The notes under the pieces are model-generated. The model ran no database searches, was not told the DNA's origin, and worked only from the letters and a program-made list of their open reading frames with translations. From assembly GCA_019426215.1 (NCBI GenBank), contig CM033394.1, forward strand, positions 21,844,195-21,908,194: DNA of 64,000 bases, given 5' to 3'. This document shows positions 1 to 11,611 of the stretch, in pieces. Every line of letters begins with the position of its first letter. Position 1 is the stretch's first letter. Source of the stretch: Buddleja alternifolia. Its lineage: Eukaryota; Streptophyta; Magnoliopsida; Lamiales; Scrophulariaceae. Both the position numbers and the translations under genes were made by a program.

Positions 1-2
1 AG

Positions 3-323
3 GCTGCCAAAGAAGCTGTTTAGATCAAGAAATTCTTAGAGGAACTTCAAATGGTTCCTAGCGCTAAGCTACCAATACCTATTCATTGTGACAACACTGG
101 GGCAATAGCACAAGCAAAAGAACCAAGGTCTCACAGTCGATCCAAACACATAGAGAGGAGATACCACATAACAAGGGAAATCATTGGGAAGGGCGACATC
201 GCCATGCAGAAAATAGACACAGCTGATAACGTAGCTGATCCACTGACCAAGCCATTGTCCCAGAAGGTTCTGGACAAACATCTTGAGAAGATGGGTATGA
301 AATACCATAGATATTGGCATTGA
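3..323 (+). pseudogene. Ty1/copia RNase H, C-terminal end (element J)
   Basis: This is the tail of a Ty1/copia polyprotein, the RNase H domain that degrades the RNA strand during reverse transcription. The frame opens at the window edge with AAKEAV, then an in-frame TAG at 21-23 replaces the Trp found at this place in the related copy at 44347-44943. It then runs through CDNTGAIAQAKEPRSHSRSK, a KHIERRYH motif and the DPLTKPL motif typical of copia RNase H C-termini, and ends in a normal stop at 321-323. The polypurine tract and 3' LTR follow directly, as expected. The rest of pol lies off the window to the left. The stop suggests a dead copy, although the element inserted after K had formed. 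Lineage is Tork/Angela-like from these motifs and was not tested. Confidence 0.85.
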
Positions 324-324
324 G

Positions 325-338
325 TACAAGTGGGAGAA
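325..338 (+). promoter_or_regulatory. Polypurine tract of element J
   Basis: A purine-rich stretch ACAAGTGGGAGAA lies between the RNase H stop and the first TG of the 3' LTR. This is the expected position of the plus-strand DNA primer. Confidence 0.7.
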
Positions 339-2000
339 TGTTAGGAATATGCTCTCGAATGCTAGGAGGATAGATTGTAATAGGGCATAAAACAATGTAA
401 TCGTATTATTAATTAAAACCTATACATGAAGGCATCTTTGGTTATTACTTGTTTTATTGCATTCGTATAAATGTGCAATTAACTGAAGGCCCAAGTACGC
501 AAGAGTAGACTTTCCATTCCTTATGTGATAATGGAAACAACACTGGAAAGGTTAAATACTTGTATACTAAATATAGTTCGCAAGTTATGTAATCTCAATA
601 GGGTGTTGAGAATTACTTACGACTTGTATGGTAAGAGCTCCAGTGGCGATAAGTGTTGATCGTAGTGGGAGCTAACACCATGAGGACATTGAAGGAGATC
701 AATGTGCTTGAACATGACTCGCATCAACTTCGTCACATGGGTTTTTCACTCGTTGACAGTCAATGATGAAATTAATATAAGATGTAAAGTGTGATGAACC
801 CTCGACTTGAGGGATTGAGTTGGAGATGTACTTGTGACATTAGGTTTGTCATTAGAGTAGTTAGATTTAGAACGCCCTTGGGTGGGTCGACCTCGAGCTG
901 CGATCTAATGCACAAGTAGCAGTCTCAACTAATTACCAAGAAATGATTTACTCTCTCATAAGTGAACGAGTAATTATCACTTAATTATTTATGAGCAGGT
1001 GAGATCTAAAGGCTTTGGCCAAAGCAATAAACGTTTCTGAAATAGGAAACTAAAGTGATCTCGACTTACTATAAATAGAAAGTAAAGATGGGTTAATGAT
1101 TTGACATTTACCATGGTCTATACTCATCGGTGATATAAGAGTAAAAAGGTTTGCAATCACACAATAATCACGTCGGAAAAGGTTGATAGAATGATCCTAA
1201 TCATTCGTTCTTATTTGGGTTACGGTGTGGGTTGCGACGCTGGCTACGGGGACCCACATCCTTTGGAATCCTCCAATTGCCAAATAAGACGAACCTAAAA
1301 GAGTCACGCTTAAAAAGGGAAACGATGAAGAGAAATGGAGTATTTTTGTAGTATAATATGAAGTATTTGATACTTAATAATATTTATTTATGAGATAAAT
1401 AAATAAATTATTTTGAATAATGTATTAATAAATATTAATATATAAATATTTATTTCTTAGAGAAATAATATTTTAGTATTATTATTTATTATTAATTTAT
1501 TCTATTAATTTAATCGGATTAAATTAAAGGAATAAAGAAGAGTTGGTGCACCATGGGGGGCCGGCCATAGGCCTTAAGAGGAAGCCCATGTCTTTTTGTT
1601 CACTTAATATAAATACATAGTGGCTGTATTTTTCTCTCATAGGTTCATGTGTTGAACAAAAACCCTAGCTCTTAGAATACTGCAGAGAAAGAAAAGAAAA
1701 ACTCTCTCTCCCCTCCCACTTTAGTAGCCGCCCCCTTTGGTGTAGAGAAGGAGGATTTTTTTCCATCAATTCCGGCGTACGAATTAGAGGTAGAACGTTT
1801 GTGCTTCTTGGATCAAAATCAACCGTCGATTCGTGATTTGGAAGATTGAAGGGAACGATACTTACTCTACAACGAGTAAGTGAGTTTTATGTTTCTTTTC
1901 ATATACGTTGTTGCTTACAACTTGACCCCGGTAGATCCTGTTTGGGAATAAAAAAATTCGTTGTACCGCTTCCGCTGTTTTGATACAAATATTCCCAACA
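339..2000 (+). repeat. 3' LTR of copia element J (1662 bp)
   Basis: The LTR starts TGTTAGGAATAT and ends ATATTCCCAACA, imperfect inverted termini of the TG...CA form. The 3' end abuts interrupted K coding sequence (minus strand), so J inserted into K. The 5' half of J lies off the window, so the TSD cannot be checked. Internally it has AT-rich U3-like sequence (about 1320-1530) followed by a TATA box at 1608. The LTR is homologous in layout to those at 5716-6899, 24879-26540, 26541-29812, 32921-44346 and 57435-59044. Confidence 0.85.
1608..1615 (+). promoter_or_regulatory. TATA box of the J LTR
   Basis: TATAAATA sits after the AT-rich upstream part of the LTR and about 390 bp before its end. 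That fits a U3/R promoter driving the retrotransposon transcript on the plus strand. Confidence 0.45.
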
Positions 2001-3841
2001 GAGAGGCCAGTGGAGGCAGAAAGATTGAAATGAGAGCGAGGCTTAGAAATGCCGGCTTTAGAATGATTAACCATGGTGTGAGTGGAAAGAGGAGGGGGAG
2101 CCGGAGTTAGGGCACATGACGGGGCAGTCGAAGACGAGGGAGGCAGCGCGTCAGCAGTGGGCGACGTGGCAGATAGTGACGTGACAGTCGAGGACACGGG
2201 GGAAGATGACGGGGCAGGTACAGCGAAAGCGAAAGGAACGGGCAGAAAACTGGGCTGAGGTCCGGTTTGCGAAGGCCGAGGAGGCGGAGTTGAACCATTA
2301 ATGAGAGAAAGGAGAAGAGAAGGCGAGTCGTTATCGGGAGCAAGAAAGTCATAGGAAGGGGTGTCGTCGTGAGGTGAAAAAGAAGAGAAGGGGAACACCG
2401 ATTCATCGAAGACGACGTGACGAGAGATGATGATTTTGTTAGAGTGAAGATCAAGACAACGAAAACCTTTGTGATGAGAAGGATATCCTAAGAAGAGATA
2501 GGCCGAGGAACGAGGAGAGAGTTTATGGGAAGAGGTGGCAGAAACATTAGAATAGCAGAGGCATCAAAATACACGAAGATGATCATAAGTGGGGAAAACG
2601 CCATAGAGAATTTCAAACGGAGTTTTGTAGGAGAGAGTGGTAGTGGGAATGATATTGAGGATATGGACTGCCATGTGTAAGGCTTCAAGCCAAAAGGTAG
2701 GAGGAAGAGTGGATTGGAAGAGAAGAGAACTAACAATGTTATTCACAGTTTAGATAGTACGTTTAGCCTTTCCGTTTTGTTGTGAAGTGTGTGGGCATGA
2801 AAATCGAAACTGAATGCCATGGGTACTAAAAAAAGAATGAAAGAATTGATTATCAAATTCACCGCCATGGTCACATTGAAAAGATTTAATTTTAAGGTGA
2901 AATTGAGTATACATAGGAAAAAAAAATTCAAAAATTTTATACACATCAGATTTATGAAGTAAAGGAAAAACCCAAAGAAAATGCGAGAAATCATCCAAAA
3001 ATAAAACATAATATTTAAAACCACCTAGACTAGAAACCGGCGAGGTCCAAATATCCGAATGAGTAACATCGAATAAATATGAACTAACAGGCGAAAAACT
3101 AGAAAAAGGTAAACGCTTATATTTTCCAAGTTGACAAGCATGACAAGTCGACTTAGAAATATCTTTATTACACTTGATAAAATTACGACTAGTAAGAAAA
3201 GAAAGAATAGGAAAGCCGGGATGTCCGAGACGACGATGCCAAGCTATTGGAGAAGACGAGGCCGAGGATAGGGTGGAAACGAGAACGGTTGAGGAAGCTT
3301 GTAATGGGTAGAGATCACTGTCGCTGTCACTTCGAAGAAGAAGGTCACCAGTCCTAAGATCCTTGACAGAAAAACCGAAAGGGTCAAACTCAATGGAACA
3401 ATTATTTTCACGAGTAAATTGACGGACGGAGATAAGATTTTTAACTAAGGATGGGGAGACAAGAACATTATTGAGGGAAAGGGAACGAGAGGATGAAGGA
3501 AAAAAAGAATTACCAATATGAGTGATTGGGAGTATAGCACCATTACCAACAGTTATAGAATTAGAATTTAAATTTGGTACAATATTAAAAATTTTACCTG
3601 AGTGAGGTGTCATGTGTGAGCTAGCTCCAGTGTCTAAGTACCATTGCTCATCTGGTTGAGTAAGAGGCACAGTCGAAAATAGAGAAGATAAATCAGTGGG
3701 CTGCGCAGAGTGGTGTGCCACGGCAGAGTTGGATTGATGGTTGGCCCAAGAGGGATGAGGGCCGAGGATGCCAACTGCTGGAGAGGAGCTGGGCTGGAGT
3801 AGGTGGCTGCAGACGTGGGCTGGATTGGAGGAGAAAGCCAT
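2001..3841 (-). pseudogene. Element K protease-integrase region
   Basis: One reading frame runs from 3841 down to the J insertion at 2001, with in-frame stops at 2750-2752 and 2564-2566. In order it holds the aspartic protease motif WYLDTGASSHMT, the GAG-pre-integrase zinc region (RRLGHPG ... CHACQLGK), and an integrase core with Asp motifs HSDIW and CDHGGEF. The third catalytic residue is changed: where copia integrases have NGxAER, this copy reads NGKAKR, a Glu-to-Lys change. The C-terminal integrase extension, rich in Ser and Pro, follows to 2001. The protease frame differs from the gag frame, so a frameshift lies in about 3720-3840. The copy could not encode an active integrase. Confidence 0.8.
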
Positions 3842-4939
3842 GCGGACAGACTAGGCTGCTGGAAGGAGGCCCAATTCTGGAGCACTTGGTGGGAAGGTAG
3901 CGAAATGGGCTGCTGGACAGAGGCCCAATGCGGAAGTACCTGCTGGGATCCGAGCGAGATGGGCTGCTGGGAGGAGGCCCAATTCGCTGATTGCTGATTG
4001 AAGAGAGGGGTGCCTGAAGAGTTTGTGTTGGGCTGAGTGGAGAGGCCCAAAGAGCGCGGACTGGGCATATGCTTCTGGACTGAAGAATTAAAACCTGGAG
4101 CAGTATTGTAATAATATTTGTGACCCAATTGCTGACCATAATTAGGTCCATTACCTTGGCCTTGACCACGGCCAACACCTTTACCACTGTTTTGATTATA
4201 ATTTCGAGACGTATTTTGATTTTGGGATTGGACAGGATATTGTGAGAGAAGGACAGTGGTGGAATCCGCGGGATTGGAGGGGTGATGGAACCGCGTTTCT
4301 CGTGATTCATGGAGCAAAAGGAGATTACGAATTTCAGAAAACGACGGGAGAGGCGATTTAGTGGTGATTATGGTAACAAGAGGAAGATATGATTCGGGTA
4401 AGCCGTGAAGGAGTTGTAAAATAAAATCTTGATCATTAATTGGACTATCAAGGTCAGACAGGCTATCCACTAAAAACTTCATTTCTTGACAGTATTGATT
4501 TATTGAAAGAGCTCCTTTTTGGAGATTATGAAAATGGGCATTGATTTGTAGAGAACGAGAGGGTTTATTATTACGAAAATTTTCCTCAATTGCAAACCAA
4601 ATATCATGAGATGTTGCATATTCTAAATTGAGGTTTTGAGAAGTTTTAAATCCACAGTTGAATAGAAACATCGTTTAATAGTGGAATCTATGGCAAACCA
4701 AGTATCATCGTGATCATTAAGAGGTTTAGATTGACCGGAAATATGACCAAAATTGAGTAACTACGACATAAATCCATAAACATCCCGCTCCATTATTTAT
4801 AATTGGAATTGACATCAGATAACTTAAAACCGAAGTATGTTTGGACATTACCGGCTGCAAGAGAAGGATGGAGAGAGAGGGGTTTGGATTTGGGTAGGGC
4901 AGTTTGTGTAGCCGAAGAGGATTCATCAGGGAGAGACAT
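3634..4939 (-). pseudogene. Element K gag (UBN2-type)
   Basis: Gag coat protein of a copia element. The likely start is the ATG at 4939-4937 (MSLPDESSSATQ), about 290 bp downstream of the primer site. That frame stops at 4793. The body resumes in another frame from 4671 (SHDIWFAIEENF, LLHGLPESYLPL), so the N-terminal part contains at least one frameshift. The C-terminal half is rich in Gln, Pro and Ser, with a 54 bp tandem repeat and a Gly/Gln tract (GKGVGRGQGQGNG), and no clear CCHC knuckle. Gag and protease are in different frames, which is unusual for this group and probably decay. Confidence 0.7.
3854..3985 (-). repeat. 54 bp tandem repeat in K gag, about 2.5 copies
   Basis: The word GGCTGCTGG recurs at 3854, 3908 and 3962 (period exactly 54), each followed by AGGCCCAAT. 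The period is 18 codons and gives a protein repeat beginning WASxQQPISL. Low-complexity expansion of the gag C-terminal region. Confidence 0.75.
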
Positions 4940-5226
4940 GATGAAGGGGAAAAAAATGAAATACGTAACGAAAGAATAATAAGAAAGTATGTAAAGATGA
5001 TGACAGAAGTTGTACCGTGATAAAAATACAGGAGAAGCCGAGTCAGCAATTGAGAGAGGATACCGAATCACAAGATGAGGAGCGGATTAGGTGCTGTAGA
5101 AGGCTGATTTAAGTGATAAACGATGCGTTGAGGGGAGTAACTTCTTGATGGGAGGGAAGAGAGAACTCCGTTGATGAGAGCAGAAGAGGGAGGGAGGCGT
5201 GTTTGATGCCTAGAGAATTATGATTA

Positions 5227-5237
5227 GGCTGATACCA
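5227..5237 (-). promoter_or_regulatory. Primer binding site of element K (initiator tRNA-Met)
   Basis: On the minus strand TGGTATCAGCC follows directly after the LTR-terminal AACA. Its first nine bases match the copia consensus TGGTATCAGAGC, complementary to the 3' end of initiator tRNA-Met. Confidence 0.75.
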
Positions 5238-5358
5238 TGTTAAGGTAAAACCCCCTTAAAAATATTATTAATGATGGCAATGTTTATATAGAGACTACAA
5301 GAATAATAAATATGAAAATAATAATAATAAGGAAACTAAACTATAATAACTCTTAACA
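5238..5358 (-). repeat. 5' LTR of element K (121 bp)
   Basis: Read on the plus strand it begins TGTTAAGG and ends CTCTTAACA, short inverted termini. It abuts the primer site on its left side. Right flank ATATT is one half of a TSD whose partner is off the window. Confidence 0.75.
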
Positions 5359-5715
5359 ATATTTTATAGGTGCTCCAAATCTTGCGAGCTTTTACCTTTT
5401 TTTAATTATCATTTTCTGTTCATATCATATTGTAATTTAGATCATAATTAATAACATTTTGTAATAATGATAATAACATTATTATCTTTAGAATGAGTTT
5501 ACAACAACAATAATCAAAATGCAAAGGGAAGCATATTAGTATTCTAACTTTTACAAGGTAATATTAATATTTTAAAAAACTAATGCTATTCAACTATAAC
5601 GCACTATTTCATTCTAATATATTGGTCCAAAGTGGCATAATAGGGGTTAAGAGGGGTGATTTGAGTAGATATTTTTTAAACTTTAAAATTCCAAGTTTTT
5701 TTTATACAGTTTATT
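5359..5715. other. AT-rich spacer, no gene
   Basis: About 350 bp of AT-rich sequence with no supported ORF or known repeat. It ends with TTATT (5711-5715), the left TSD of the next solo LTR. Confidence 0.6.
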
Positions 5716-6899
5716 TGTTAGGAATCCTGTTATATTCACAGCGGAAGAATAAATCATATCCGGATTCCTATGTGGATCACTTTAGGGTTAAAATTCTTTT
5801 CTACATATTTAATCTTATTAAATCAAGAAAGCTATACAACTTGATTTATTTTTCTTGAAGTGTGTTCGTTCTTGATCTACACTTATATCAGCAACCCCGG
5901 GTTCCTCTAGATATCATGCCGGAGATAAGTCAAGAAAAACTTTCTTCTCCTCCTTCCTCCTTGAGCCCGATGGCTAGTGTGCAGAGGAAATGGATAATTT
6001 TTCTCTTCTTGTGTATTTTTAGGCTTAGTGACGCTATTCCCTAAAAAAAGAAAAAAACAAAAACAAAAGATTAGTGTGTAATTAAGTGAATGAGTTGAGG
6101 ATTAAATAAATCCTCAACCCTTCACATTACACGCCTATGGGCCCTTTCAGGTGGACTAAGTTGGCCAGTCGACTTAGTCCACTTTAAATAATTATATCAA
6201 AGTGTTAATCCAATTAACACATGTGATAAAATTAATATTAGTCTAATTAACTAATCAAAATTACTAATTAGAAATTAGTCAATTAATTAATTTAATTAAT
6301 TAATAATTATTGATTGATTGATTTACTTTATTAAATAAATAAATTAATCTTTGCCCATGAATTTATTTTGTCCATCAAATGACAAATTACCAAAACGATC
6401 TTAAATAACACTTAGAATTTTTCTTACTTATTTCTTTGAAAGTGCGACTCATTAGGTTTGTCTCGATTGTCAAATGGGAGGATACTAAAGGATGTGTGTG
6501 TCACCTAGTCAATCTCGTGGACCCACATCGCAACCCAATCTAGAACGAAATGATTACATTATTACGAATCTCTAGGCATAAATACCATATGAATATAAAC
6601 CCTTCATTGAAATATTCCGATCGTGTGAGAGTCTTAATGCTGAATCAAGACTACTTGACTTGTGAACTCAATTGAGTAATTAAGAACTTAACTCATCTAG
6701 TGTCCTTCTTATTACAAGGAGTAGAAGGTTTTTCTTTGATTACATTGACTATATATTCAATATTTATTAATGCCATAAAATATTACATGAACAAATAAAG
6801 ATTGTCCTTTCTATAAATAGAAATAGTATTTGCATAACATTATAAAAAACCTTATTACTATTTAATTTCTCGTTGGCATAGAGGCCATATACCTTAACA
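5716..6899 (-). mobile_element. Copia solo LTR (1184 bp) with TSD TTATT
   Basis: Begins TGTTAGGAATCC and ends CCTTAACA on the plus strand. It is flanked by TTATT at 5711-5715 and again at 6900-6904. No internal retrotransposon sequence adjoins either side, so this is the product of LTR-LTR recombination. Shared blocks with the J and G LTRs (an AGCGGAA block near one end, and GGGAGGAT ... ACCCACATCG ... CAACCCAAT) place it in the same copia family group in minus orientation. Small ORFs inside it are not genes. Confidence 0.85.
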
Positions 6900-6904
6900 T
6901 TATT

Positions 6905-7814
6905 AACTAGTAAATTGGCTCGAAAATGTCGTAATCACCTTAGCTTTTCAAAAAGAACAAAGTCCACAAAGACGATTTTCCAACTTTAGAACTCAAGGAG
7001 GTAAGCAAGCATTCCCCTCAATTCCATTTTCCAGTACAGCCAAAAGATTACAATCAAAAGCCAAAACAAGTTTCTTTATGGACTAAAATACAATTTATCT
7101 TCAGCCCCCTCGCCCCCCCGCCCCCCCCCCCCCCCAACCCACCCACACACCCCACCACACACAAGAAAAGAAAAAAAAAAAAGAAAGATAAAAAAAGAGA
7201 AGAGAAACTCCTCCATGATAATCATCTCTTATATACCTTCTAACTTGATCGGAGCTCCCGTTCATCTGGGGCCGCCGAAACGACCTCCAAATCCAACTTT
7301 TGGGTATCAACAGGTAGAATACAAGTTCAACATACTTTAATAACTCTCCAGTAAGATATATAAAAATAGGGGGGAATTAAGTGGACGATTTGATGAGGCA
7401 CATTGAATTCCTGTAAATTATCACCCGAGGTCCAAAGTAGGTGGTCAAAATTTGAGCAATATTACGCACAACCCATGTATGACTAGGTCGACAATGTTGG
7501 AATCCGAAGATAATAATAGTAGAAGTTGTCTCAACAAATAGCTCAAAGTATACAAACATACACAATTAAAACACTCAACAAAGCTTTATCCCTATACGTA
7601 TTTATGGTACAGTTAATGAATCTCTTCTTCTTCAACTCAACTTATTTAGGGACCTGCACACGCTGAAAACAAGAATATAATACATCAAAGTACAAGTTAC
7701 ACAATCATTACTCCACATTATAGAAATACAAAGTATGAGCTGAAAGGATGTTGATGCCATTCCATACCACAGTTATAAATCTCTAGGAGAACAATGGAGA
7801 AGTTATTCTATTGG
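6905..7814. other. Intergenic spacer downstream of the F-box gene
   Basis: No supported gene. It contains the C-run/purine low-complexity tract listed separately and ordinary AT-rich sequence. It probably includes the 3' flank of the F-box gene that ends at 7815. Confidence 0.5.
7102..7207. repeat. Low-complexity C-run, CA-rich and purine tract
   Basis: A run of mostly C with isolated T and G (about 7103-7134) grades into CCACACACC repeats and then an A/G-only stretch to 7207. Simple-sequence DNA. Confidence 0.8.
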
Positions 7815-9111
7815 CTAGACATCCACTAGGGACTCGTGTCCGATCCTGAAAACATTCTCGAGGGAAATGAAGCTAGGAGTGTATCCAAACAAAAAAGAAA
7901 CTGTCCCGTCAACATCAGAAACCTCAAGTTTACTACACTTCTTTATTTTTGGATCAAAAGCAATCAGACTTCGACCATATGGACAAGACATTAATAGATC
8001 TCCATTTCTCAATGTTGTAATAGGATTAAGTGGATAAGGGCGCAAATTAGATGGGATCCGCCTCGTCAGTATGATGTCTTTAGTCCAAGACTCCACTACT
8101 CCATATTGTGTCATTGTCCATACATCCACCTGTAGCTCACTACTGTTATCCGTTAAACAAAGATGATCATTCCATATTGCTAACACAACATTGCCTGGCT
8201 CATCTCCCAGACCCGGAGGAAGTGGGATACATTGTCCTCTTTCTTCCCCAATATCAAAAGCAAAAATAACACCAGAGCGCCTATTATCACCAATCCAGTG
8301 GATGATTCCATTAAGGTTAATCCCACAAGGAAATAAGTAACAAGGAATACAAGAATCCTCAAAATATCTCCATCCATTGTCAACGCCAATGGTAAAAATC
8401 TCACCAGCCACTCTAATTTCATGTCCAAGACCAACAAACACATATTTCATAACGATTCTCAGAATCTTGAATTCATTAGTGGATTTACTACTTAAAACCA
8501 AAACCATAAACCACGTCGCCAATATGCTCAGCAGTTTTAACATGTGGAAGCACCATATGTTCTCCCAATACAGGATTGATCACATAAACAGATTGATTGT
8601 TGTAAATGCTATCTCGATTGCTAATATAATAATTACCATGGGTTTCGTTGTCAAGTTGTGGACTCTGTACTAAACAGAATAAACCATTGCATGAACCTAT
8701 TATTCCAATAATCCCAAATTTTGGAAAATTGAGATTAAAAGGCGTATGCAGGACATCATCATCATCACCTTTACTTCCAATTTCAGCAAAGTAGAAAGAC
8801 TCATCATCAAGGGGATTGGTGATTGTTCTATGGTCAGATCGCACTATAGTAGTAAAGGATGCATTTATAGAGTAAGTAGTAGTAAAATATGGGTCTGAAA
8901 TGAGGTTGTACCAAGATTTACAAACACATTTGCATTGCATAATACTTTTGATAGGGAGTTTCAAGAGAATTTCAAGAAAAACAAGAGTGGGCAGCTCACT
9001 TACCCCGGACCCGGAAGAAGATGAACAGCGGGATTCCGTAAGAAGAAAATTGAGACATGGGAAGATGAGATTGCATAATGAACTCAAGAGATGTTGGCAG
9101 GAGGAGGACAT
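7815..9111 (-). pseudogene. F-box protein with FBA-type C-terminal domain, one frameshift
   Basis: F-box proteins are substrate adaptors of SCF ubiquitin ligases; the F-box binds SKP1 and the C-terminal domain recruits the target. The first frame (9111-8488, ATG start) holds a typical F-box (ELPTLVFLEILLKLPIKSI ... CVCKSWYNLI) at about residues 38-80, then NGLFCLV and the INPVLGE and YGFGF motifs usual in FBA domains. It stops right after YGFGFK. The continuation, SSKSTNEFKILRIV, is open in another frame (to 7815) and carries the rest of the domain (FEDSCIPCYLFPCGINLNGI and FAFDIGEE). Together they give about 430 residues, normal for the family. The break is a net one-base insertion near 8484-8496 in a T/A-rich run, so a sequencing error is possible. 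No intron is needed. A Mutator MITE ends about 190 bp upstream of the start. Confidence 0.8.
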
Positions 9112-9297
9112 AGCGTGATTAGATTTAGATTAGGGCTCTTATTAGAAATACAATTTGGGGGCACTGACTGACAGCTTAAATAATCCTTTGCTACGACTTC
9201 ACATTGTACGTGTTATTGAATTGGTCTCTCTCCCACCTCCGTACGGCTTTACAGCTGCAGTTCTGCTAGTGCTTTTCACTTTCCGACTTTTAATATA

Positions 9298-10246
9298 GGG
9301 CAAATTACATTTAGCACCCTTGTACTATGACAAATGTCGCAAACACATCCCTCAGCTTCAAAACGAACCGAATAGGTCCCTCGCCTCGGGTTAGTTGCCG
9401 TTAACTTTTCCGTTAGTATAATCTGGTGTGGCATTGACCAGACGCTGGTTGCCCTTTTCTAATAGTTGAAATAGCTATTAGAAGCTACTGAACCAAATTA
9501 CCCTTGTCCCCTCTCTGATATACGGCTGGAATTAACACCCCTTACATCTAGAATTTTTTTGCTACAATTGATTAATTTCTTTCTTGAATTCTAAAACAAA
9601 TTGTTCCCAAAAAAAAAGTGGGAAAACGCTAAAAGATATTGACTGATCAATACATTGGAGGAGTAGATCAAACATTGACATTAGACAATTTAAAGTTACA
9701 TGAAATACCCTAAATTCGACCACACCAGATTATGATACGAGGGTAAAGATACAAGATACGCAAATAGACGAGACATTGAAGCCCAATAGCAACAAATGAA
9801 AGGCAAGATGCATTACATGGGAGACACAGTTCACACTATGATACGATCTAGGGGTTTCTTGATAGAGTTCTTTACGAGTAATTTGGGGAAGATTTTGATT
9901 AAGTGTTGATCAATTATTTTTGTCCTTGCACTGTGACTAAAAACCGTGTTTTTTCTAATAAACATAACACAAAAACATGTAAAATTGTTCTATTGGGAAT
10001 ACAAAGCCCTATTTCCCATCCAACTAAGGGTGATTTAGGGATTTCAACCATGAATATGGTATGTGGGGACACATAAGCAGCTCAGTCTTACGTGTCATGG
10101 GCGAAATGGTAAAATTACACAAATATCTAACGTTTTTTATTTTTGACATTTGACCGCTAACGTGAGGGACCTATTTGGTACATTTTGGAGTAGAGGGATG
10201 TGTTTGTGACATGCCATAGTATAAGGGTGCTAAATGTACTTTGCCC
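9298..10246. mobile_element. Mutator-type MITE (949 bp), 9 bp TSD TTTAATATA
   Basis: Both ends start GGGCAAA(T/G)TACATTTAGC and remain inverted repeats for about 100 bp, continuing through CAAACACATCCCT and AATAGGTCCCTC. The copy is flanked by TTTAATATA at 9289-9297 and 10247-10255. Long terminal inverted repeats with a 9 bp TSD are diagnostic of Mutator-like elements. No transposase ORF is present. It lies in the presumed promoter region of the F-box gene. Confidence 0.9.
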
Positions 10247-10434
10247 TTTAATATACTAGTAAAAAGCACGTGATTCATAAGAATTTACTAAGATAATTGC
10301 AAAATTAAATAAATATTAATATTAATATGTGAAATAAATATGAATAGAAGACATAGCATCCTTACTAAAAATTATACATTGAAATGTTTCATATGAATTA
10401 ATAGGTAATATTGCTTGATTTTCTATGTAATCAA

Positions 10435-10776
10435 CTAAGCGGGCATTTTTTTTGTAAAATATGGTAAAATAGCTCTAATAAGACGGTATATCAATTCATC
10501 TTCATTGTCATACTCAATAATCATCACTAGGGAATCGGTTCGAAAGCCTGTCCTAAGCATGTGTAGGAAGTAAACTACCTCGTCGTGGCGACCCCAAAGG
10601 ACGAACGAAATGGGGTGGGAAAGAAAAGCGGGTTTGTGTGTTTCTTTCAATTGACTTTTATTTGGATTTTTAATGTTACCTTCATTATTAGTTGGTTCAT
10701 CACTATTCACAACTCTCAATAACAAATCAGTGAAGTTTGAGTCACTTTTAATCTTCATATTCTTTGAATTATACAT
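10435..10776 (-). CDS. Unrecognised small ORF, 113 aa
   Basis: I do not recognise this ORF. It begins with ATG (MYNSKNMKIKSDSN), has an Asn/Lys-rich middle, then a better-structured second half (PISFVLWGRHDEVVYFLHML and RTDSLVMIIEYDNEDELIY). There is no signal peptide, membrane segment or known motif. It stands alone in AT-rich DNA between two MITEs. The second half has the composition of a real protein and may be an exon or a gene fragment; the rest may be chance. Confidence 0.25.
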   Translation of the reverse strand: MYNSKNMKIKSDSNFTDLLLRVVNSDEPTNNEGNIKNPNKSQLKETHKPAFLSHPISFVLWGRHDEVVYFLHMLRTGFRTDSLVMIIEYDNEDELIYRLIRAILPYFTKKMPA

Positions 10777-11364
10777 CTGAATCTAAAAAATAAATCATCA
10801 ACTTTTATAGAAAACCATAAAAGGTATACATAATATTTGGTATTATATATTAATCAATAATTATGAACATCTCTTTTAGAAAATGTTGGATTTTATTCAT
10901 TAAATATTTCGAGATAAAATGTGTTTATATTTTATGGTAATATAAGGGTGTAAGAAATATGAATTAGAGTTCTTCATGTATTTTGGATCAAGACAATAAG
11001 ATTACTTAATTTTCACAAAAAATAATAAAATAAGAAATTTAAGAGTATTTATTTATTTGAGAATAGTAAAATGATGTAACCATTATAAGAATTATTGATG
11101 TTAATTGTATATAACCATTTAATAAGTTATTATTTAGCTTTAGTTAAGTTAATAAGAAAATTAGGTTTAGTATACTTTATTTTAATATAATGGACTATAA
11201 CTTATTTTATTCTAAGTTGTTCAAGAAACAAAACAATGCAACATATTTTTCAATGTCAGTAAATTAATACTAACTGAAGAGATCTAAGACATATCAAGGT
11301 TAGCATAAACAAAATTGCTGATCGGGCAAAGGAAAAAATGCTCGCATGCAAGGTTGATTCTCAT
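10777..11364. other. AT-rich spacer, no gene
   Basis: About 590 bp of AT-rich sequence with no supported ORF or repeat. It ends with ATTCTCAT (11357-11364), the left TSD of the hAT MITE. Confidence 0.5.
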
Positions 11365-11562
11365 TAGGGGTGTACATAAACCCGCTCAACCCGCCCGAAC
11401 CGCTCAAACCGATCCAACCCGCCCGAACCGCCGGTTTGAAATTATTAAATAATTATGGTGGGTTGAAAAAATTGCAACCCACCACTTTCGGGTCGGGTGG
11501 TGGGTTTAATAATTGTAACCCGTTTAACCCGCCACCGAACCGCTAATTGTATATGTCGTAAG

Positions 11563-11611
<49 letters not shown>

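Larger units (their letters stand above)
2001..5358 (-). mobile_element. Short-LTR Ty1/copia element K (Ale/Retrofit-like), truncated
   Basis: Minus-strand copia element. It runs from a 121 bp 5' LTR (5238-5358) through primer site, gag, protease and integrase to 2001, where the J LTR interrupts it. RT, RNase H and the 3' LTR must lie left of the window if they survive. Very short LTRs with a single gag-pol region fit the Ale/Retrofit group; this assignment is from general features only. Confidence 0.75.

Noticed and set aside
3715..3997. Plus-strand ORFs rich in Gly/Trp/Arg
   Set aside because: Antisense shadows of the K gag tandem repeat.
5862..6044. 60 aa ORF in plus orientation
   Set aside because: It lies wholly inside the solo LTR 5716-6899 and has no protein-like features.
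7377..7565. 62 aa minus-strand ORF downstream of the F-box gene
   Set aside because: No motif, and the F-box reading frame already reaches a normal family length at 7815. No splice evidence links them.
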